From assembly GCF_029892095.1 (NCBI RefSeq), contig NZ_JARZAE010000004.1:7502001-7566000 (forward strand): a stretch of DNA of 64,000 bases, read 5' to 3'. Position 1 is the stretch's first letter. Each line of letters opens with the position of its first letter. Shown in pieces: positions 41,461 through 50,798 of this stretch. Position numbers and translations under genes: made by a program. The DNA is from Kitasatospora sp. MAP12-44 (GTDB lineage Bacteria; Actinomycetota; Actinomycetes; Streptomycetales; Streptomycetaceae). The notes beneath the pieces are model-generated. The model saw only the letters and a program-made list of their open reading frames with translations. It was not told where the DNA came from and made no database searches.

Positions 41461-41590
41461 GTGCTGGTTGCCGGGTCCCAAGATTCGAGCCCAGGACGAC
41501 AGGCGAGACGCCGAGCGGGCGGAGGCCGTCACAGTTCCGGACCACCCACCTCTTCTTCACTCCCGAAGAACCCCCTTCTTGGAGCTCGAC

Positions 41591-42637
41591 ATGTTCACTG
41601 CACGCACCCGTGGCGCTGCCGCTGTCCTGGGCGCAGCCGTCGTTCTCGGCCTGACGGCGTGTTCGACCGGTCAGACCTCCGGTGCCGCCGGCACGGCGTC
41701 GGTCGCTCCGGTCAGCGGGAAGATCTCCCTGACCTATCTGCAGAAGCAGGGCGACCAGCAGTACTTCGTCGATGAGGCCAACGGCGCGAAGGCGAAGGCC
41801 GCCGCTCTGGGCATCGACCTGAAGGTGGTCAACCTGGGCAACGACGCCAACCAGACCGTCAGCGACGTCCAGTCCGCGATCGCGCAGAAGAGCAACGGCC
41901 TGATCGTCGTCGTCCCCGACCCGGCGGTGGGTCCGCAGGTCGTGCAGATGGCCAAGGACGCCAATGTCGCGCTGCTCACCTCCGACGACCAGGTCTGTGC
42001 CAACGGCCCGACCCCGGCCAACTGCGCCCCGGCCGACCTGGTCCCGCGGATCGGCTTCTCCGGGCAGCAGATGGGTGCCGAGGTCGGCAAGCGCGCCGCC
42101 GAGGAGTTCAAGAAGGCCGGCTGGAACGCCGCCGACACCCGGATCATCTCGGCCTGGCAGCAGGACGTCACCGTCTGCGGTGACCGCGTGAAGGCCGCCA
42201 AGGACGCCTTCAACAGCGGTGCCGGCGCCGACGTGCAGAACATCGACGTGGCCACCGACAACACTCCGACCGGCGCCCAGGACAAGGTCGCGGCAACGCT
42301 GACCGCCAACCCGGGCGTCAAGCACTGGGTCATCTGGGGCTGCAACGACGAGAACGTGCAGGGCGGCGTGACGGCCTTGCAGAACGCGGGCGTCACCCCC
42401 GACAACATCGACGGTGTCGGCCTCGGCGCCTATCTGGCCTGCAAGGACTGGGGCGCCGGCACGCCGTCGGGCATGAAGGCCTCCCTGTTCATCAACGGAC
42501 GCGACATTGGCGCGCTCGCCGTCCAGACGATGTACGACAAGCTCAAGAACGGCAAGCCCTTCCCGCAGGAGGCCTTCGCCCCCACCACCATGGTCGACGC
42601 CACCACCTGGCAGTCCGCCGGCGTGAAGTGCAGCTGA
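41591..42637 (+). CDS. Sugar ABC transporter substrate-binding lipoprotein
   Basis: This 348-residue lipoprotein has a signal peptide with lipobox LTACS (cysteine near residue 25). The rest is a type I periplasmic-binding fold of the Peripla_BP_4 type, like AraF-type pentose/galactose binders: KISLTYLQKQGDQQYFVDEA and later HWVIWGCNDENVQGGVTAL. GGAG lies 7 nt before the ATG. It is followed at 4 bp by the ATPase gene. Galactose or a galactoside is the probable ligand given the cluster; arabinose is the alternative. Confidence 0.88.
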   Translation: MFTARTRGAAAVLGAAVVLGLTACSTGQTSGAAGTASVAPVSGKISLTYLQKQGDQQYFVDEANGAKAKAAALGIDLKVVNLGNDANQTVSDVQSAIAQKSNGLIVVVPDPAVGPQVVQMAKDANVALLTSDDQVCANGPTPANCAPADLVPRIGFSGQQMGAEVGKRAAEEFKKAGWNAADTRIISAWQQDVTVCGDRVKAAKDAFNSGAGADVQNIDVATDNTPTGAQDKVAATLTANPGVKHWVIWGCNDENVQGGVTALQNAGVTPDNIDGVGLGAYLACKDWGAGTPSGMKASLFINGRDIGALAVQTMYDKLKNGKPFPQEAFAPTTMVDATTWQSAGVKCS

Positions 42638-42641
42638 GCAG

Positions 42642-44237
42642 ATGACCGTTCCCAGCGCAGCAGCGTCCGGGGCCGGGCTGGCGGCCGAAGCGATCACCAA
42701 GCGATTCGGCCCCGTCCAGGCTCTGCGAGACGTCACCCTGCACTTCCCACCCGGTCAGGTCACCGCCCTCATGGGCGAGAACGGCGCCGGCAAGTCCACC
42801 CTCCTGCGCATTCTCACCGGCGACCACCAGCCCACCGAGGGCCGCGTCCTGCTGGACGGCCAGGTCCTCGACCTCGACTCGCCGATCGACGCCCGACGGG
42901 CCGGAATCCGCATCATCCCGCAGGAGCCGGAGATCATCCCGCATGTCTCCGTCGCCGAGAACGTCTACGCGGGCTCCCTGCCCCGACGCGCGGGCCGGCG
43001 ACTCGACCGAGCCGAACTGCGCCGCCGGATCACCGCCGACCTCGAACGCCTCGGCTTCGACAAGGTCCTCGACCCCGACCTGCTCGGGTACCAACTCACC
43101 GCCGCACAGCGGCAGCTGGTGGAGATCCTGCGCGCGCTGACCGGCGACACAGCAGCGCGGGCCATCGCCTTCGACGAGCCCACCTCCTCCCTGTCCGACC
43201 ACGAGGTCGACGCCCTGTTCGCCCTCATCGGCCGACTGCGCGACGCGGGCATCGCGGTCATCTACGTGTCCCACCGCATGAAGGAGATCTTCCGGCTCGC
43301 CGACCGGATCGCCGTCCTACGCGACGGCACCGTCGCCGGCACCGTCGATGCCAGGACCACCGACGAGGGCGAAGTCGTGCGCCTCATGGTCGGCCGCGAC
43401 CTGTCCACTCTCTTCGCACGCCAGCACGTCGCCACCGACCGCGTCGTCCTCCAGGTCGACAACCTCACCACCGACGACGTCCACGACGTGAGTCTGCAGG
43501 TGAGAGCCGGCGAGGTCGTCGCCCTGGCCGGACTCATCGGCGCCGGACGCTCCGAACTCGCCCTCGCGCTGGCCGGCGACACACCCGTGCGCTCCGGAAC
43601 CATCCGCGTCGACGGAAGCGTGGTGCGCCTGCGCGGACCACGCGACGCGATCCGCTGCGGAATCGGCCTCGCCCCCGAGGAGCGCAAGGCCCAGGCCCTG
43701 TTCCTCCAGCGCACCATCCGCGACAACACCTCGCTGGTGAGCCTCGGCCGGCTGCGCCGCTGGCGGTTCGTCAACCGCGGCCGGGAGAAGGCACTCGCCC
43801 AGGAGTACGCGGACCGCCTGCGCGTGCGCGCCCCCTCCATCGAGTCCGAGGTCCGGACCCTGTCAGGCGGCAACCAGCAGAAGGTCGTCCTTGCCCGCTG
43901 GCTCGCCCTGGGGCCCGCCCTGCTGATCCTCGACGAGCCCACCCGCGGCGTCGACATCGGCGCCAAGGCCGAGATCTACCAGATCATCGCCGACCTCGCC
44001 CGAGCAGGCACCGCCATCCTGGTGATCTCCTCCGAGCTCCCGGAGGTCCTCGGCCTCGCCGATCGCGTCCTCGTCATGCAGAACGGCCGCGTCACCGGTC
44101 ACCTCGACCACACCCAGGCCACCGAAGAGGCGATCCTCGCCCTCGCCATGGCCGACGACCTCACCCTCGACCTTCCGCACGAGACCACCACGGCACCTCG
44201 CACCGGAACCGGCCCGGCCCCCGGAGGCACCCGATGA
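42642..44237 (+). CDS. Sugar ABC transporter ATPase (RbsA/AraG type, two ATPase domains)
   Basis: This 531-residue protein has two tandem ABC domains. The first has Walker A GENGAGKST (about 45) and Walker B AIAFDEPTSSLS, but its signature reads YQLTAAQRQL instead of LSxGxxQ. The second has a degenerate Walker A (GLIGAGRSEL), signature LSGGNQQK and Walker B LLILDEPTRGVD. One functional site per protein is usual in this family. It energises uptake with the permease at 44234, which it overlaps (ATGA). Confidence 0.9.
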   Translation: MTVPSAAASGAGLAAEAITKRFGPVQALRDVTLHFPPGQVTALMGENGAGKSTLLRILTGDHQPTEGRVLLDGQVLDLDSPIDARRAGIRIIPQEPEIIPHVSVAENVYAGSLPRRAGRRLDRAELRRRITADLERLGFDKVLDPDLLGYQLTAAQRQLVEILRALTGDTAARAIAFDEPTSSLSDHEVDALFALIGRLRDAGIAVIYVSHRMKEIFRLADRIAVLRDGTVAGTVDARTTDEGEVVRLMVGRDLSTLFARQHVATDRVVLQVDNLTTDDVHDVSLQVRAGEVVALAGLIGAGRSELALALAGDTPVRSGTIRVDGSVVRLRGPRDAIRCGIGLAPEERKAQALFLQRTIRDNTSLVSLGRLRRWRFVNRGREKALAQEYADRLRVRAPSIESEVRTLSGGNQQKVVLARWLALGPALLILDEPTRGVDIGAKAEIYQIIADLARAGTAILVISSELPEVLGLADRVLVMQNGRVTGHLDHTQATEEAILALAMADDLTLDLPHETTTAPRTGTGPAPGGTR

Positions 44238-45274
44238 CGACCGCCCTTTCCGTCGACCGAGAGCCCGACGACCTCGGTGACCGACCGACCCCGGCCGCCA
44301 CCGCACGCACCTGGCTGGCCAAGGCGGGCGGCCAGAACCTGGCCCTGATCGGCGCCATGGCCCTCGTGCTCGCCCTGTTCGGGTCGCTCAACCCCAACTA
44401 CCTCAGCTGGGACAACATCCAGGTCATCGCCGAAGCCGTCACCATCTCCGGCCTCCTCGCGGTCGTCCAGACCGTCGTGATCATCTGCGGCGCGCTCGAC
44501 ATCTCCGTCGGCTCACAGGCCGGCCTCGCGTCCGTCACCAGTGCCATGGTCTTCACCGCGACCGGCTCGAACGCCCTCCTCGGGATCGGTGCCGCCATCG
44601 CCATCGGTGCCGTGATCGGCATGCTCAACGGCGCCATCATCATCTACGGCCGGGTCAACGCGACCATCGCCACCCTGGCGGGCCTGGCGGCCTACAAGGG
44701 CATCGCGCAGCTGATCTCCAACGGCGCCGCGCAGGGCTACGTCCTCAACGACAGCCTGTTCGTCTTCCTGAGCCGCGGAAAGATCGCCGGCCTGCCCGTC
44801 ATGGTCTGGCTGCTGCTCCTCGTCGCAGCAGCCGTCCACGTCCTACTGAAGTACACCGACATCGGCCGCAATATCTTCGCCATCGGCGGCAACGACACCG
44901 CCGCCCGACTGGCCGGCATCAACCTCAACAAGTACCTCATCGCCGTCTACGCACTCAGCGGCATGGTCGCCGCCGCCGCCGGCGTTCTGCTCACCGCCCG
45001 CACCGGCTCCGGCCAGCCCGTCTCCGGCAGCGAAGGCCTCGAACTCCAGTCCATCACCGCCGCCGCCCTCGGCGGCTGCGCCCTCAAGGGCGGCAGGGGT
45101 GGCATCGGCGGCACCCTCCTCGCCGTCGCCCTGCTCGGCGCCCTCCAGAACGGCCTCACCGTCCAGGGCATCAACGCCTTCTGGCAGAACGTCGCCCAGG
45201 GCAGCCTGCTGGTCGCCGCCGTCGTCATCCAGCAGCGCCGAGCGGGCGAACGCGCCGTCGGGCTGCCTGCGTAA
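44234..45274 (+). CDS. Sugar ABC transporter permease (RbsC/AraH type)
   Basis: This 346-residue permease has about ten membrane helices and the family signature VVQTVVIICGALDISVGSQA near residue 77 and IFAIGGNDTAARLAGIN near 215. It forms the membrane channel with the ATPase encoded upstream. The start overlaps that gene by 4 bp. It ends 47 bp before the alpha-galactosidase gene, so the two may be cotranscribed. Confidence 0.9.
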   Translation: MTTALSVDREPDDLGDRPTPAATARTWLAKAGGQNLALIGAMALVLALFGSLNPNYLSWDNIQVIAEAVTISGLLAVVQTVVIICGALDISVGSQAGLASVTSAMVFTATGSNALLGIGAAIAIGAVIGMLNGAIIIYGRVNATIATLAGLAAYKGIAQLISNGAAQGYVLNDSLFVFLSRGKIAGLPVMVWLLLLVAAAVHVLLKYTDIGRNIFAIGGNDTAARLAGINLNKYLIAVYALSGMVAAAAGVLLTARTGSGQPVSGSEGLELQSITAAALGGCALKGGRGGIGGTLLAVALLGALQNGLTVQGINAFWQNVAQGSLLVAAVVIQQRRAGERAVGLPA

Positions 45275-45321
45275 CCAGCTCCTGCTGCACCCCCACCCCC
45301 ACTCCCAGGGAGCGTGACTGC

Positions 45322-47682
45322 ATGTCCCCTCACACGCGCACCGCACGCACGGCAAGAGCCGCCTTGAGCCTCGCCGTAGCCGCGGTCTCACTGACGGCGC
45401 TGAGTACCGTCTCCGCCCCGCCCGCCGCGGCGATGGTCCCGCCCGGCGTCTTCGGCACCGCGACGGCGCCGATGGGCTGGAACTCCTGGTACTTCTTCAA
45501 CAACAACTACGACTCGCAGAACATCGCCGACGAGGCCGCCAGTCTCGCCACGCCGAACGCCAATCTTCCGCTCAACGGCTCGGGCGGCCATCAGAGCATG
45601 GCCGACCTCGGCTACAAGAACGTCGGCATGGACGGCGGCTGGTGGACCAACGGGTCCGCCGGCCGCGACGCCAACGGGAACATCGTCCCCAACTCGACCT
45701 TCCTGTCGGGCTATCGGACCAAGTCGCTCACCCTGTCCAACGGCACCACTGTGCCGTCCGTGACTCTCAACTCGATGAGCGACCTCACCGGCTACATCCA
45801 CTCGCTCGGGCTGAACGCCGGCATCTACACCGACACGGGGACCACCGGCTGCGGCGGCCAGAACGGCAGCGGCGGCCACGAGGCCGCCGACGTCACGACC
45901 TTCGCCACGTGGGGCTTCGACTGGGCCAAGGTCGACCACTGCGGCGGCGTGCCGTCGGCCTACGGCTCGACCATGGCCGACTACGAGGCCTGGGGCAGCC
46001 TGATGGCCGGCGCCAAGACCACGGGCGGGGTGTCGCACCCGATGGCCCTGGAGATCTGCGAATGGGGGCAGGGCGGCCCGGACAACCCGTCGGTCTGGGG
46101 CGGCGCGGCCGGGCGCACCTGGCGCACCGGACGCGACATCAGCTTCGCGAACGGCTACGGGACCCCGTCCAACGGCGGCTCCTCCTGGATCAACTTCGAC
46201 AACGTGCAGAACAACTTCTCGTTGAACGACCACCCCAGCAACGAAGCTGCGGGACAGTACAACGACCCGGACTACCTGCTCATCGGGCCCGGCTTCGGCG
46301 ACAACCCGACCACCGGTCAGCAGCAGTCCAACGGCGGCACGCTCTACGGGCTCACCCCTGACGAGCAGCAGTCCTACTTCGGCATGTGGGCCATTCAAGG
46401 CGCGCCGCTCGTGCTGTCGACCGACGTCGCGAACCTCACCCCGGCCGTCGCCGGCATCATCGGCAACCCGGCCGTCATCGGCGTCGACCAGGACAGCGCC
46501 GACCACCAGGGCCAGAAGGTCCTCACCAACGGCGCCGTCCAGGTGTGGTCCAAGCAGCTCGCGGCGTCCGGGAGCCGAGCCGTACTGCTGCTGAACACCG
46601 GCACCTCGGCCACGACGTACTCGTTCACGACGCAGGGCCTGGATCTGCTGGGCAGCCCGTCGGTGCAGAACCTGTACTCCGGCGCCGGACTGGGCACCTT
46701 GAGCCAGACCGGCTCCCTGTCCTTCACCCTGGCCGCCCACCAGTCGGTGATGCTGAAGCTGACCGGCGGCACTGAGCAGCAGCCGGAGACGGTGTTCGCC
46801 GCCGACGCCTCGGGCCTGAACCAGAAGAACTGGAACGGCAGTTCGTGGTCGGCGTGGCAGTCCCTGTCGCTGGGCGTCGCCGGCTCCACCGGCCCCGGCT
46901 CGATGCAGGGCGACCCGGCGGTGGTGTCCTCGCCGTCCGGCACCGACGTCTTCGTCCGGGGCGGCGACAACGCCCTGTGGGAGGACAGCTACACCGACGG
47001 CGCCTGGGGCGCCTGGGTCAGCCTCGGCGGCACCCTGTCGGCCAGCCCGGCCGCGGCGAGCCTGGGGCAGGACCGCATCGACGTGTTCGTCCGCGGCACT
47101 GACGGCGCCCTGTGGCAGAAGACCTACCAGCAGGTCCCCGCCTCCGGTTCGGCCAACAGCCCGAACGTCGGGTGGACGCCCAACTGGACCGACCTGGGCG
47201 GCCCGAACACCGCCACCGGCCCCGGCACGTTCACCGGAACCCCAGCCGCAGTGGCATCGCTGAACCGCGTCGACGTCTTCGTCCGCGGCACTGACAACGC
47301 TCTGTGGCAGAGGAGCTACGTCAGCGGTGCCTGGACCGACTGGACGAGCCTCGGCGGCACGCTGACGTCGTCCCCCACCGCGGCCAGCGCCGCCCCCGGT
47401 CAGATCGACGTATTCGCCGCGCAGACCGGCGGCACGGTCGGCGAACTCAACTGGACGGCCGGCGGCGGCTGGACCAGCAGCTGGTACAGCCTCGGCGGCC
47501 AGGTCATCACCGGCGCTCCGACTGCGGCCGAGGTCGCGGGCCGCGCCAACGTCTACGCCCGCGGCGCCGACAACAGCCTGTGGCAGTGGTACCGCGTCGG
47601 TGCCGGACCGTCCGGCAACTGGCAGAAGCTGGACAGCACGCTGGCGCTGACGAGCACCCCCGCAGGCTCCGGGCACGTCTGA
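45322..47682 (+). CDS. Secreted GH27 alpha-galactosidase with C-terminal PLL-like repeats
   Basis: This 786-residue enzyme has a Sec signal peptide (about 1-37, ending PPAAA). A GH27 barrel covers about 40-400, with APMGWNSWYFFNNNYDS, nucleophile D205 in FDWAKVDHCGG and acid/base D272 in WRTGRDI. A beta domain follows to about 480. The last 300 residues hold about five PLL/DUF346-type blades (DVFVRGGDNALWEDSY, DVFVRGTDGALWQKTY, DVFVRGTDNALWQRSY, NVYARGADNSLWQWY), probably a sugar-binding propeller. It would release galactose from galactosides outside the cell for the import system encoded just upstream. An insertion near residues 75-165 is longer than in classical GH27 enzymes. Confidence 0.88.
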   Translation: MSPHTRTARTARAALSLAVAAVSLTALSTVSAPPAAAMVPPGVFGTATAPMGWNSWYFFNNNYDSQNIADEAASLATPNANLPLNGSGGHQSMADLGYKNVGMDGGWWTNGSAGRDANGNIVPNSTFLSGYRTKSLTLSNGTTVPSVTLNSMSDLTGYIHSLGLNAGIYTDTGTTGCGGQNGSGGHEAADVTTFATWGFDWAKVDHCGGVPSAYGSTMADYEAWGSLMAGAKTTGGVSHPMALEICEWGQGGPDNPSVWGGAAGRTWRTGRDISFANGYGTPSNGGSSWINFDNVQNNFSLNDHPSNEAAGQYNDPDYLLIGPGFGDNPTTGQQQSNGGTLYGLTPDEQQSYFGMWAIQGAPLVLSTDVANLTPAVAGIIGNPAVIGVDQDSADHQGQKVLTNGAVQVWSKQLAASGSRAVLLLNTGTSATTYSFTTQGLDLLGSPSVQNLYSGAGLGTLSQTGSLSFTLAAHQSVMLKLTGGTEQQPETVFAADASGLNQKNWNGSSWSAWQSLSLGVAGSTGPGSMQGDPAVVSSPSGTDVFVRGGDNALWEDSYTDGAWGAWVSLGGTLSASPAAASLGQDRIDVFVRGTDGALWQKTYQQVPASGSANSPNVGWTPNWTDLGGPNTATGPGTFTGTPAAVASLNRVDVFVRGTDNALWQRSYVSGAWTDWTSLGGTLTSSPTAASAAPGQIDVFAAQTGGTVGELNWTAGGGWTSSWYSLGGQVITGAPTAAEVAGRANVYARGADNSLWQWYRVGAGPSGNWQKLDSTLALTSTPAGSGHV

Positions 47683-47699
47683 CATCCCGTCGTCCGTCC

Positions 47700-47739
47700 G
47701 CCGCGTCCGGCACCGGTGTCCTCCGGTGCCGGACGCGGC
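47700..47739 (+). terminator. Hairpin terminator after the GH27 gene
   Basis: A perfect 17-bp stem (arms 47700-47716 and 47723-47739) closes on a 6-base loop, TGTCCT, 18 bp beyond the stop codon. No U-tract follows. It separates the galactose regulon from the next gene. Confidence 0.8.
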
Positions 47740-47925
47740 GTCCGCTTGGCCGCCCGCGCGGGGCCACCCCAGGCGCGGAACTCCGATGCTGATGGTGGGC
47801 CGCCCTTCCGCGGTGGGCCGGACCGGCTGTCGCCGCCAGGCCGACGCCGCGGTGTCGCTCACGGTTGCCCCGGACAGCCTCTCTGCGCCGCCGGTGTCAT
47901 GCTCGATGGGAGGAGGTGATCGGTC

Positions 47926-48621
47926 GTGAGCGAGGACACCACGCCGTCCGGCGGGTCCGGCGGGTCCGGCGGTTCGACTGCGGGCCGCCAGGGCGGGTTC
48001 GCCCAGCGGGTGGCGCAGCGCCGCCGACAGCTCGGACTCACCCACGAGCAGCTGGCGAGACGGGCTGACATGGCGCCGCGCTACCTTCAGCTTCTGGAGG
48101 AGCTCGGCGGCGACTTCGACAGCGACGGTGTGCACCGACTGGCGGCAGCTCTGGAGACGACGCCACGGGAACTGCTGGACGGCGGCGGTGACGGCCCGCC
48201 CGGGCAGGGCGACGCGGCATCCGGGCAGGCGCTGTGGAAACTGGGTCCCGAGGAGTCCCGCGACCGGCTCGGCACACACGGGATCGGCCGCTTGGCGCTG
48301 TGCACGCCCGACGGGCCCGCCATCGTCCCGGTCAACTACACCGTCCTCGGCGGAACTGTCGTCTACCGCACGGCCCCCGGCACCGTGACCGCGGCCGAGC
48401 CGGGCGGCGAGGTGGCCTTCGAGGTGGACCAGATCGATGAGGCCCACAGCCGGGGGTGGAGTGTCGTGGTCGTCGGGACGGTCGAGCACATCACCGAGCC
48501 CGCAGCAGTCCAGCGCCTGATGGAGCAGTCCGCGGCGGAGCCCTGGGCGGGTGGCAGGCGTGACCTCTGGGTCCGGATCAACCCGACCCGCGTCACCGGC
48601 CGGATCATTCGCCCGGTCTGA
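47926..48621 (+). CDS. HTH fused to a PPOX/FMN-binding split-barrel domain
   Basis: This 231-residue protein has a Gly/Ser-rich N-terminal tail, an XRE-type HTH (about 25-80: FAQRVAQRRRQLGLTHEQLA) and a pyridoxamine-5'-phosphate-oxidase-like split barrel (about 105-230: LGTHGIGRLALCTPDGPAIV, GTVVYRTAPGT and AFEVDQIDEAHSRGWSVVV). Such barrels bind FMN or F420. The build suggests a redox- or flavin-responsive regulator or a hypoxia-type stress protein. GTG at 47926 has GGAGGTGA upstream. It converges on the Acg-type gene. Confidence 0.82.
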   Translation: MSEDTTPSGGSGGSGGSTAGRQGGFAQRVAQRRRQLGLTHEQLARRADMAPRYLQLLEELGGDFDSDGVHRLAAALETTPRELLDGGGDGPPGQGDAASGQALWKLGPEESRDRLGTHGIGRLALCTPDGPAIVPVNYTVLGGTVVYRTAPGTVTAAEPGGEVAFEVDQIDEAHSRGWSVVVVGTVEHITEPAAVQRLMEQSAAEPWAGGRRDLWVRINPTRVTGRIIRPV

Positions 48622-48645
48622 GCGGGTCAGAGCCGTCGGGGCCGC

Positions 48646-49650
48646 TCAGCCCACCGGCATGTTCCGGAGGGTGCTCAGGTCCAGCGTCTGCGCGACCGGG
48701 CGGCGGGGCGTGGATGATCCGGGCGGCCCGTAGCCCAGGCGCAGGACGAGCTGGACGTGACCGGGGCCCTCGGCCGGGTCGCGCAGACCCCAGCGGGTGT
48801 CGGGCCACTCGACGGCCTGGTGCAACACCGAGACGCGGACACCTTCGACGGTGGCCAGCAGCCACACGCGCTCCATCGCCTGGCCGGCGCGAAGCCAGTC
48901 GGCCGGCAGGTCGGCATGGGTGGTGAGGGTGGCCAGCTGGGGCAGTGCCTCGAAGCGCTGGGACTGTGCGGCGTCCCTCGATGGGCGGCCGGTGTAGCTG
49001 CGCATGGGCATGTGGGCCTCGTGGTCCTGCGGGCCGAGCGCGGCCTGCGGGATGCCGTCCGTTGCGGGCTGCTCCAGCCGCAGCCAGCTGCGGGTCTCGG
49101 CCATCCGGGCCAGGTCGGCGTCCGTTCGCCGTTCGGCCTGGGCGGTCAGTGACAGGACCCGACGCACTCCGTCCTCCTCCAGCGGGGACAGCGCCACGCC
49201 CTCGTCGAGGGCCGCCGCCATCAGCTCGCCGAGCACCGTCTCGGGGACGTCGCGGTTGGCGAACGGCTGACGGCTGGAGTGGCGCTGCGTGATCGCCGGA
49301 TAGAGGTCCCGGCCGTAGGGCTGTGGGTCGGCGGCGGGCTGGGAGAGGTCCAGAACGGCGGCCAGGTGCGGGTCGCCTCCGTCGGGAAGCAGTCGTACCG
49401 ACGGCTCCCGTCCGAGGTGGAGGGCGGCGAGACGCAGGTTGAACAGGGCCGCGCCCAGCGAGATGTGCAGGGCCCGGCCGTCGGGGTCGGTGAGGGGTAC
49501 GGCCCGCTGCGGATCGGCGGACAGGCACAGGCCCCGCGCGTCGGAGGTTGGTCGGAAGAGCCACGGCTGGCTGTTGTGCAGCGACGGCGCCGCTCCGCCG
49601 GCCTCGGCCAGCAGGCGCAGTTCGTCGGGGGTGAGGGCTTGCATGGTCAT
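48646..49650 (-). CDS. Acg-type nitroreductase-fold protein
   Basis: This 334-residue protein matches the Acg family (actinobacterial, nitroreductase fold): AAPSLHNSQPWLFRP at 20-34, DPDGRALHISLGAALFNLRLA, RHSSRQPFANRDVP, and AEGPGHVQLVLRLGYGPP near the C-terminus. In mycobacteria Acg is a DosR-regulon protein that sequesters FMN rather than reducing nitro compounds. AAGGAG precedes the ATG by 9 nt. With the HTH-PPOX protein and cytochrome b nearby it suggests a hypoxia or redox-stress module, although no DosR-type box was found. Confidence 0.85.
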   Translation of the reverse strand: MTMQALTPDELRLLAEAGGAAPSLHNSQPWLFRPTSDARGLCLSADPQRAVPLTDPDGRALHISLGAALFNLRLAALHLGREPSVRLLPDGGDPHLAAVLDLSQPAADPQPYGRDLYPAITQRHSSRQPFANRDVPETVLGELMAAALDEGVALSPLEEDGVRRVLSLTAQAERRTDADLARMAETRSWLRLEQPATDGIPQAALGPQDHEAHMPMRSYTGRPSRDAAQSQRFEALPQLATLTTHADLPADWLRAGQAMERVWLLATVEGVRVSVLHQAVEWPDTRWGLRDPAEGPGHVQLVLRLGYGPPGSSTPRRPVAQTLDLSTLRNMPVG

Positions 49651-49953
49651 GGTCGCTCGCTCCTTGCCCGCGCGAGGTCGTCCGTCCAGGAGTCGGCCCG
49701 GCCGGCGCAGCTCATCCCACCGTCGGTGCTCTTGTCAGTCCCATGGTCCCTCCGGCGCCGTCCTACGGCACGCGGGCTCTGCGGTGGCGGCCATGGTGAG
49801 AAGGTGCCACGCATTCAGGGTCAGCCTGTCGGGTCGCCGCAGCGATCCTGGACCGGCCGAGCTGCGGCTCGGCCGTTCGGCTCCGCACCGGCGTGCCGTT
49901 CCCCTGAGGCCGGGCGAGACTGACGCCGTACCTGCCCAGGAAAGGGGCCGACC
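49651..49953. other. Divergent intergenic region with a hairpin
   Basis: The region lies between the Acg-type gene and the small membrane protein gene. It contains the hairpin CGGCCGAGC-TGCG-GCTCGGCCG (49854-49875), about 80 bp before the plus-strand start, which might act in the leader. Promoters for both genes must be here. A GGGAC direct repeat (minus strand, near 49736-49750) was seen but is not a proper DosR/DevR dyad. Confidence 0.45.
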
Positions 49954-50142
49954 ATGGCGGTGGCAGCGGCGTCTGCGGAGCGAGTGCTCGCAGCGCCCGT
50001 GGATCTCAACCACACCGGGCATTACGTCCATTGGGGCGTGGTGCAGATCTCGGTGGCGAACCTGGTCGTCGTCGGCCTGATGGTGCTGGTCTTCGTCGCG
50101 GCGGTGCTGCTGCCGTTCCCGAAGGGGCGGGGGCGCAGGTGA
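49954..50142 (+). CDS. Small single-helix membrane protein upstream of cytochrome b
   Basis: This 62-residue protein has one transmembrane helix (about 30-54, VQISVANLVVVGLMVLVFVA) and a basic C-terminus (KGRGRR). The N-terminal segment LNHTGHYVHWGVV contains histidines that might lie close to heme. AGGAAAGGGG lies 4 nt before the ATG. Its stop overlaps the GTG start of the cytochrome b gene, so it is likely a small subunit of that complex. No named family was recognised. Confidence 0.7.
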   Translation: MAVAAASAERVLAAPVDLNHTGHYVHWGVVQISVANLVVVGLMVLVFVAAVLLPFPKGRGRR

Positions 50143-50798
50143 GCGACCCCGCGACGTCAAGGGACGTCCGCCCCGGCGGGTGGACCGGGGCGGTACGCCG
50201 GTACGCCGTCCGCACCCTCCCGCCGGAGAAGCTGCTGCCCGACACCCAGCCCGCGTACATGGCCTCGTGGATCTACGTCTTCGGCGTGCTCACCGTGTCG
50301 GCGCTGGTCGTGGTGGTCGCCACCGGATGCCTGCTCGCCCTGGACGGCCCCGGCTGGTGGCACGTCTCCGGCGTCGGGAAGTACGTCAACAGTCTGCACC
50401 TGTGGGGTGTGGAGCTGTTCATGTTCTTCATGGTGATCCACCTGTGGGGCAAGTTCTTCATGGCCGCTTGGCGCGGTCGGCGGGCGATGACGTGGATGAC
50501 CGGGGCGGTCTGCTTCCTCGCCTCGGTCGGCGCCGCCTTCACCGGCTATCTGACGCAGCAGAACTTCGACTCGCAGTGGATCTCCGGGCAGGCCAAGGAC
50601 GGCCTCAACGCGGTCGGCATCGGTGCCTGGTTCAACGTCCTGGACTTCGGCCAGATGCTCATGTGGCACATCGTGCTGCTGCCCCTCGCCCTGGGCGCGC
50701 TGACCGGCCTGCACGTCCTGCTGGTCCGTCGCCGCGGGATCGTGCCGCCGATCGACGCCGCGCTCCCGGAACCGGGCGCCGTCCAGGGGCGGCCGTGA
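50139..50798 (+). CDS. Cytochrome b N-terminal-type diheme membrane protein
   Basis: This 219-residue protein matches the four-helix cytochrome b/b6 N-terminal domain. Two His pairs sit in helices B and D: SLHLWGVELFMFFMVIHLWG (His 14 apart) and MWHIVLLPLALGALTGLHVL (His 14 apart), the arrangement for two stacked b hemes. No Rieske or cytochrome c gene is adjacent, so its partner is unclear; it might pass electrons to an unknown reductase. The start overlaps the small membrane protein stop, and its own stop overlaps the aminotransferase start (GTGA). Confidence 0.85.
   Translation: MSDPATSRDVRPGGWTGAVRRYAVRTLPPEKLLPDTQPAYMASWIYVFGVLTVSALVVVVATGCLLALDGPGWWHVSGVGKYVNSLHLWGVELFMFFMVIHLWGKFFMAAWRGRRAMTWMTGAVCFLASVGAAFTGYLTQQNFDSQWISGQAKDGLNAVGIGAWFNVLDFGQMLMWHIVLLPLALGALTGLHVLLVRRRGIVPPIDAALPEPGAVQGRP

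Noticed and set aside
45388..48489. Open frame of over 1000 codons antisense to the GH27 gene
   Set aside because: It is a GC-rich antisense frame without protein character, start signal or recognisable motif; the plus-strand GH27 and HTH-PPOX proteins explain the region.
49736..49750. DosR/DevR-like box near the Acg-type gene
   Set aside because: GGGAC occurs as a direct repeat, not as the inverted GGGAC/GTCCC dyad needed.
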